A stretch of 64,000 nucleotides of DNA, taken from Candidatus Enterococcus willemsii. GTDB taxonomy: Bacteria > Bacillota > Bacilli > Lactobacillales > Enterococcaceae. The translations under genes and the position numbers were made by a program. Where the stretch lies: positions 1-64,000 of the forward strand of contig NZ_MAEL01000046.1 in NCBI RefSeq assembly GCF_009933335.1. The letters are read 5' to 3'. The notes under the pieces are model-generated. The model did not search any database. It had not been told where the DNA came from and saw nothing but the letters and a program-made list of their open reading frames with translations. Shown here one piece after another: positions 59,380 to 64,000 of this stretch; position 1 is the stretch's first letter; the number at the start of each line of letters is the position of its first letter.

Positions 59380-60717
59380 TTATAGTACGTTGCGTGTTGT
59401 TTTGCTTAGCAATGATTCATAGGCGTGTTCGAATTTTTGCACATCTCCAGCACCCATAAAAATAATCACTGCATTTTCATGATCAAGTAACGGTGATACA
59501 TTTTCTTCCTTCACTACTTGACCACCTTTTTTGATTTTTGCACCTAAATCTTCAATTTTTACATCGCCTTGAGATTCTCTGGCTGAACCAAAAATATCAC
59601 ATAGATACACTTGATCAGATAAATCTAGCGCTTCTGCAAATTCGTCCATTAATGCAATTGTACGTGTAAACGTATGTGGTTGGAACACCGCAATGATTTC
59701 TTTGTCAGGATATTTTTGACGTGCACCATCAATAGTTGCTTTAATTTCAGCTGGATGATGTGCGTAATCATCCACAATTGTCATATCCGCAACAATTTTT
59801 TCACTAAAACGACGTTTCACGCCTTGGAAAGTCAACATTTCTTCCGCAACTTTTTGCATATCAAAGCCTTCTAAATGAGCTGTCGCAATGACCCCCAGTG
59901 CATTATTAATATTGTGTTGACCAAATGCTGGTAAGACGAAATGGCCAATAAATTTATCATGAAAATACACATCAAATGCTGAACCTTGTGTCGTACGAAC
60001 AATATTACGTGCTTGAATATCGTCATCTTCATTGACACCATAGTAATAAATTGGGACATCTGCTTCTAATTTACGTAAATATTCATCGTCTCCAAAAGCT
60101 AAAATGCCTTTTTTCACTTGATTTGCCATTACTTGGAATGCAGAGAAGACATCGTCAATACTCTTATAGTAGTCTGGATGGTCGAAATCAATATTCGTCA
60201 TAATTGCATAGTCTGGTGAATACGCTAAGAAATGACGACGGTATTCGCAAGCTTCAAAGGCAAATACTTCGGCATCGGGATCCCCATGTCCTGTACCATC
60301 GCCAATTAAATAGCTTGTTGGACAAATCCCTGTTAAGACATGTGATAATAAACCTGTCGTGCTCGTTTTTCCATGTGAGCCTGTTACGGCAATACTTGTA
60401 AAGTTTTGAATAAATTGGCTAATAAAATCATGGTAACGAATCACTTCTAAACCAAGGTCACGTGCACGAACTAACTCTTCATGCGCATCAGTAAAGGCAT
60501 TCCCTGCAATCACAGTTAAACCTTCATGAATATTTTCTGCGTCAAATGGGTACAACGGAATCCCTGCTTTTTCTAAGTCACGTTGCGTGAAGAAATATTC
60601 TTCCACGTCTGAACCTTGCACCGTTAATCCTTGTTCGTGTAACACTAAAGCCAACGAACTCATTCCTGATCCTTTAATTCCTACAAAATGATAAATTTTA
60701 TCTGTTGAATTTGTCAT
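59380..60717 (-). CDS. murC: UDP-N-acetylmuramate-L-alanine ligase
   Basis: A 445-residue cytoplasmic Mur ligase that adds L-alanine to UDP-MurNAc in peptidoglycan synthesis. Domain 1 begins with [18 protein letters not shown]; the ATP-binding [19 protein letters not shown] motif lies near residue 115; the central [11 protein letters not shown] and DFDHPDYY segments and the C-terminal [11 protein letters not shown] are all typical. It is a single-gene unit ending in a terminator. Confidence 0.97.
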   Translation of the reverse strand: MTNSTDKIYHFVGIKGSGMSSLALVLHEQGLTVQGSDVEEYFFTQRDLEKAGIPLYPFDAENIHEGLTVIAGNAFTDAHEELVRARDLGLEVIRYHDFISQFIQNFTSIAVTGSHGKTSTTGLLSHVLTGICPTSYLIGDGTGHGDPDAEVFAFEACEYRRHFLAYSPDYAIMTNIDFDHPDYYKSIDDVFSAFQVMANQVKKGILAFGDDEYLRKLEADVPIYYYGVNEDDDIQARNIVRTTQGSAFDVYFHDKFIGHFVLPAFGQHNINNALGVIATAHLEGFDMQKVAEEMLTFQGVKRRFSEKIVADMTIVDDYAHHPAEIKATIDGARQKYPDKEIIAVFQPHTFTRTIALMDEFAEALDLSDQVYLCDIFGSARESQGDVKIEDLGAKIKKGGQVVKEENVSPLLDHENAVIIFMGAGDVQKFEHAYESLLSKTTRNVL

Positions 60718-60952
60718 ACTTAATATCCTCTTTTCTCAAAAGACACCCAGTGCGTCGTCTTGATTAAAATTTAAGTAGAAATAATTTAGTCATACATCTA
60801 GTGGTTTCTTTTACTAGTTCATCTGAATCAACTATGTTTACTCCCACTTTTCTACCTATTACTATCGAACTGGGACATATTATCTTATAAAACATCAAAA
60901 AAAGCAACGGGTTTCACTTTAGTTTGTCTAAGATTTATTATTCTCTCATTAT
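60718..60952. other. Intergenic gap between murC and sprL
   Basis: About 235 bases with no gene. It should hold the murC promoter, but I cannot assign -35 and -10 elements with confidence. No strong hairpin was seen after the sprL stop codon. Confidence 0.4.
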
Positions 60953-61408
60953 TTACCTAACAAGTGTTCGGGTATCTATCCAAAGTAATTTCCCACGACA
61001 ATTGCCACAGCCATAACGATTGGTATTTATTTTTCTTCGTCTTTCAACCACCGTATTGCAATTTTGACATTGATAGCGTTGAACCGTTACTTTTTTAGTC
61101 ACAGAAGGAGCAAAGCGACTGCCTCCTGTTTTGGCAAGCAATGCTTTAAAATCAGCATCTTTGTGTTGATACCCTTTCCCTTCAAGGTGCAGATGATAAT
61201 GACACAGTTCGTGTTTAATAATGCCAACAAATACTTCCTGTCCATGTTGTAACATGGCTGGATTAAAATCTAAATGATGGTCGTTCAAATGATAACGACC
61301 ACCAGTTGTTTTTAATCGTGCATTAAAGACTGCACGGTGACGAAATGCTTTCCCAAATGAATCCAAAGACACTTGTTCCACTAATGCTTGTAATTCTTCT
61401 TGAGTCAT
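60953..61408 (-). CDS. sprL: SprT-like metalloprotease family protein
   Basis: A 151-residue SprT-like protein with the zinc motif HELCHYH (His66, Glu67, His70), a C-terminal zinc ribbon (YQCQNCNTVVERRRKINTNRYGCGNCRGKL, four cysteines) and the SprT pattern around them. Homologues resemble the protease domain of SPRTN; a bacterial role is not well defined. It overlaps tex by four bases, a linkage conserved in Lactobacillales. Confidence 0.9.
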   Translation of the reverse strand: MTQEELQALVEQVSLDSFGKAFRHRAVFNARLKTTGGRYHLNDHHLDFNPAMLQHGQEVFVGIIKHELCHYHLHLEGKGYQHKDADFKALLAKTGGSRFAPSVTKKVTVQRYQCQNCNTVVERRRKINTNRYGCGNCRGKLLWIDTRTLVR

Positions 61409-63570
61409 TTTGATTCGCCAGGGTCAAGCATGGTTAAACTAATCCGACCTTTATTAATATCGGCTTGATCAATCCAGACAGTCACAACGTCACCAACTGC
61501 CACGACATCTTTTGGATGCTTGACAAACTTTTTCGTTAATTTAGAAATATGAACTAATCCATCTTGTTTTACACCAATATCGACAAAAGCGCCAAAGTCA
61601 ATTACGTTTCGGACTGTTCCTTTCAGTTCCATACCAGGTTTTAAATCTTCCATCGATAACACATCTTTACGTAATAGTGGAGCGGGCATTTCATCACGCA
61701 TGTCCCTTCCTGGTTGAACTAAGGCTTTGACAATATCAATCAGTGTTTCTTTCCCTACTGCTAACTGGGTTGCTAATTGAGAGATGTCTAATTGGTTTAA
61801 AGCTTCTTTAGCGGGTTCTTCGCCAAGTTGAGTTAAAGGCACCTTAGCAACTTGTAAAATTTCTTTTGCTACATCGTAACTTTCAGGATGGATACCCGTC
61901 GTATCTAAAATATTTTTACCACCAGGAATACGCAAAAATCCAATCGCTTGTTCGTAGGCTTTTGGTCCTAAGCGCGGTACTTTCTTCAATTGATTTCGTT
62001 GCGTAAATGCACCATTTTCTTCGCGGTAATTCACAATATTTTGTGCCGTTGTTTTATTCAAACCGGAAACATGTTGCAATAATTGTGGGCTTGCTGTATT
62101 CACATCAACACCGACTTGGTTAACCACCGTTTCAACAACAAAGTCTAGTTGTTCTGCTAAACGTTTTTGTGAGACATCGTGTTGATACTGGCCAACACCG
62201 ACTGCTTTTGGTTCAATTTTAACCAATTCCGCTAATGGATCTTGCAAACGTCGAGCAATACTAATGGCACTACGTTCTTCTACTGGTAAATCAGGAAACT
62301 CTTGGCGGGCAGTATCACTTGCGGAATAAACCGAAGCACCTGCCTCATTAACAATGACATAAAAAACATCACGAGTAATAGCTTTTAATTGTTCCGCCAC
62401 AAATTGTTCTGACTCACGACTAGCCGTACCATTCCCGATAGCGACCATATCGACTTGATATTTTTCAACGAGCTTCACAAAAGCAGAAGCAGCAGCTTGA
62501 CGTTTCTCTGCATTTGCCGGTTTATGCGGATAAATGACTTCGATTGCCAATAATTTCCCTGTTGCATCAACAACCGCTAATTTACAACCCGTGCGATATG
62601 CTGGGTCAAATCCAAGAACGACTTTCCCTTTCAATGGCGGTTGCAATAATAGATTCCGTAGATTTTCACCAAAAATGGCAATGGCTTGTTCATCTGCTTG
62701 TTCGGTTAATTCATTGCGGATTTCGCGTTCCAATGCCGGTCCAATGAAGCGTTTGTACGCATCTTGATAAGCTTCAATAATAAATGGCGTAGCTGTCGAA
62801 GAGCTATCTTTGATAAGTTGTCGGTTTAGGTAATTGAACACCTTTTCATCATCTGAAAGTAACGCAACTTTTAAAATCCCTTCTTTTTCACCGCGGTTGG
62901 TTGCTAATACACGATGTGAGACAATTTTATTAATTGGTTCTGAGAAATTATAATACATCTCATACACACTTTTTTCGTCTTTGTCACCGTCTTTCACCTT
63001 GCTTGTATAGCTTCCTTTATTGTAAATATAGCTACGAATCCACGTGCGAAAAACAGCCGAATCACCAAATTGTTCCGCTAAAATCTCATGGACACCTTGT
63101 AAGGCTTGCTCGGGCGTTTCAATTGCTTCATTGACATAATTTGACGCTTCTTGATACACGTCTTCCTTAGGAAACGACAATAACCAATTCGCAAAAGGTT
63201 CTAAGCCATTTTCTTTGGCAATTGTTGCTTTCGTCCGACGTTTTTGTTTGTACGGACGATATAAATCTTCTACTTGTTGCATTTTAGTCGCCGCAAGAAT
63301 ATTTTTTTGCAATTCAGGCGTTAATTTTTCTTGTTCATCAATCAAACGCACAACTTCTTCTTTACGTTTTTCTAAATTTTCTAAGTAAGTATAACGTTCT
63401 TCAATTTCCCGAATTTGTACCTCATCTAAATTGCCCGTCATTTCTTTTCGATAACGTGCAATAAAAGGAACCGTATTTCCTTCATTCAGTAGTTCTAATA
63501 CTTTTTTTAGTTGATTACCACGATAACTTGTCAGTTCCGCTTGTAACATTTGAAGAATTTTTTCGTTCAT
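61405..63570 (-). CDS. tex: Tex family RNA-binding transcription accessory protein
   Basis: A 721-residue nucleic-acid-binding protein with the usual Tex layout: N-terminal helical region (PFIARYRKEMTGNLDEVQIREIEERYTYL), a YqgF/RNase-H-like domain (about 320-450, VLGFDPAYRTGCKLAVVDATGK), helix-hairpin-helix motifs (about 490-560, VNTASPQLLQHVSGLNKTTAQNIV) and a C-terminal S1 domain (about 645-715, GTVRNVIDFGAFVDIGVKQDGLVH). It influences transcription and stress tolerance in several bacteria. The ATG at 63570 is supported by AAAGGTGAG upstream; a start at 63597 lacks a site. Confidence 0.95.
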   Translation of the reverse strand: MNEKILQMLQAELTSYRGNQLKKVLELLNEGNTVPFIARYRKEMTGNLDEVQIREIEERYTYLENLEKRKEEVVRLIDEQEKLTPELQKNILAATKMQQVEDLYRPYKQKRRTKATIAKENGLEPFANWLLSFPKEDVYQEASNYVNEAIETPEQALQGVHEILAEQFGDSAVFRTWIRSYIYNKGSYTSKVKDGDKDEKSVYEMYYNFSEPINKIVSHRVLATNRGEKEGILKVALLSDDEKVFNYLNRQLIKDSSSTATPFIIEAYQDAYKRFIGPALEREIRNELTEQADEQAIAIFGENLRNLLLQPPLKGKVVLGFDPAYRTGCKLAVVDATGKLLAIEVIYPHKPANAEKRQAAASAFVKLVEKYQVDMVAIGNGTASRESEQFVAEQLKAITRDVFYVIVNEAGASVYSASDTARQEFPDLPVEERSAISIARRLQDPLAELVKIEPKAVGVGQYQHDVSQKRLAEQLDFVVETVVNQVGVDVNTASPQLLQHVSGLNKTTAQNIVNYREENGAFTQRNQLKKVPRLGPKAYEQAIGFLRIPGGKNILDTTGIHPESYDVAKEILQVAKVPLTQLGEEPAKEALNQLDISQLATQLAVGKETLIDIVKALVQPGRDMRDEMPAPLLRKDVLSMEDLKPGMELKGTVRNVIDFGAFVDIGVKQDGLVHISKLTKKFVKHPKDVVAVGDVVTVWIDQADINKGRISLTMLDPGESK

Positions 63571-63628
63571 GTATGTTGCTCTCACCTTTCTTGTCACATC
63601 TTTTCTATTTTACCATAAATTAGAAAAG

Positions 63629-64000
63629 TTAAAACTCTGGTTGCCACGGACCATCCAAATTTTGGTATTCAATATCTTGAACAATGCCATTTTTATCAAA
63701 AATGACCCCATGAACAGAGCCACCAAAAACAGCTCCACCATCAATACCAATTTTATTATCTGATAACCACAAATCAGTCGTCTGCATATCCCCATGAAGC
63801 ATCGGAGTAATTGTATGTCCAAAGACAATCGTTTTTCCTGTTGTATTCTTCCCTTGGTGGAACGCATCACGAATCCAAATAAAATCGCGTGGATCAGTAT
63901 CATGCCAATCTTTTTGGGTCAAATCAACACCAGCATGAACAAAAATATATTTTTCCCATTCAAAATACAGAGGACGTGCCATCAAAAATTCAATTAATTC
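63629..64000 (-). CDS. Metallophosphoesterase (Ser/Thr phosphatase-like), partial
   Basis: The C-terminal 123 residues of a calcineurin-like phosphoesterase; the frame runs off the window edge (its 5' part begins ELIEFLMARP). Metal-ligand motifs are visible: FVHAGVD, VFGHTITP and DGGAVFGGSVHGVIF. It resembles bacterial PPP-type serine/threonine phosphatases and ApaH/PrpE-like enzymes. The N-terminal GDxHG and GNHE motifs would lie outside the window. It is 58 bases upstream of tex on the same strand. Confidence 0.85.
   Translation of the reverse strand, partial: ELIEFLMARPLYFEWEKYIFVHAGVDLTQKDWHDTDPRDFIWIRDAFHQGKNTTGKTIVFGHTITPMLHGDMQTTDLWLSDNKIGIDGGAVFGGSVHGVIFDKNGIVQDIEYQNLDGPWQPEF

Overview
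The window reads as a chromosomal segment of a low-GC lactic-acid bacterium, most probably Enterococcus (E. faecalis or a close relative). This rests on AT-rich DNA with strong AGGAGG-type ribosome binding sites, PTS sugar operons with GH1 phospho-beta-glucosidases, ECF transporters, CcpA-type cre sites, and a polA-mutM-coaE / murC / sprL / tex core typical of Lactobacillales. The species call is inference; no rRNA or tRNA was seen. I found no insertion sequence, integrase, prophage or CRISPR array. Nearly all genes lie on the minus strand.

Layout. 0-1.6 kb: small membrane proteins of unknown role. 1.7-7.7 kb: beta-glucoside PTS (bglP-type EIIBCA plus GH1 enzyme), divergent from a histidine phosphatase / MBL-fold pair, with an RpiR-family regulator and a perfect palindromic operator. 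7.7-12.7 kb: MerR regulator and a LysR-headed redox cluster (flavodoxin, cupin, CMD protein, MFS exporter, frameshifted aldo/keto reductase). 12.8-16.4 kb: copper resistance (YdhK-type lipoprotein, CopA, CopZ) with three cop boxes but no linked copY. 16.6-19.7 kb: two tandem histidine-phosphatase lipoproteins (one frameshifted) behind a perfect cre site and an attenuator-like leader, then trxA divergent from a GntR regulator over a 26-bp perfect palindrome. 19.8-24.9 kb: a second beta-glucoside PTS operon whose EIIA domain is detached by a frameshift, plus a PRD-type activator. 25-30.7 kb: an ECF transporter, nucleoside hydrolase and ribokinase operon with a Crp/Fnr regulator.

30.8-43.1 kb is the most distinctive block: a nine-gene operon (two ABC permeases, binding protein, DUF624 protein, CE7-like esterase, EEP-family phosphodiesterase, GH3, very large GH94 phosphorylase, LacI) with a textbook promoter and two LacI-type operators. 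The GH94 length and its partners match the Listeria 1,2-beta-oligoglucan phosphorylase clusters, so I read it as a beta-1,2-glucan (sophoro-oligosaccharide) utilisation locus. The esterase and phosphodiesterase may strip substituents from imported glucans.

43.3-45.3 kb: arsenic resistance (arsR, acr3, arsC). 45.5-52 kb: dehydrogenases, aldo/keto reductase, RibD-C-type reductases (one with an in-frame stop inside a hairpin), an alpha/beta hydrolase and a MerR regulator; three promoters there share the 19-bp spacer expected of MerR control. 52-53.7 kb: two Cof-type HAD phosphatases. 53.8-64 kb: conserved housekeeping genes: coaE, mutM, polA, a BI-1 family protein, a MaoC-like protein, murC, sprL, tex, and a metallophosphoesterase cut by the window edge.

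Four accessory genes carry a frameshift or stop (8.7, 18.2, 20.2, 51.5 kb). Three of these lie in short homopolymers, so sequencing error must be excluded before calling gene decay.
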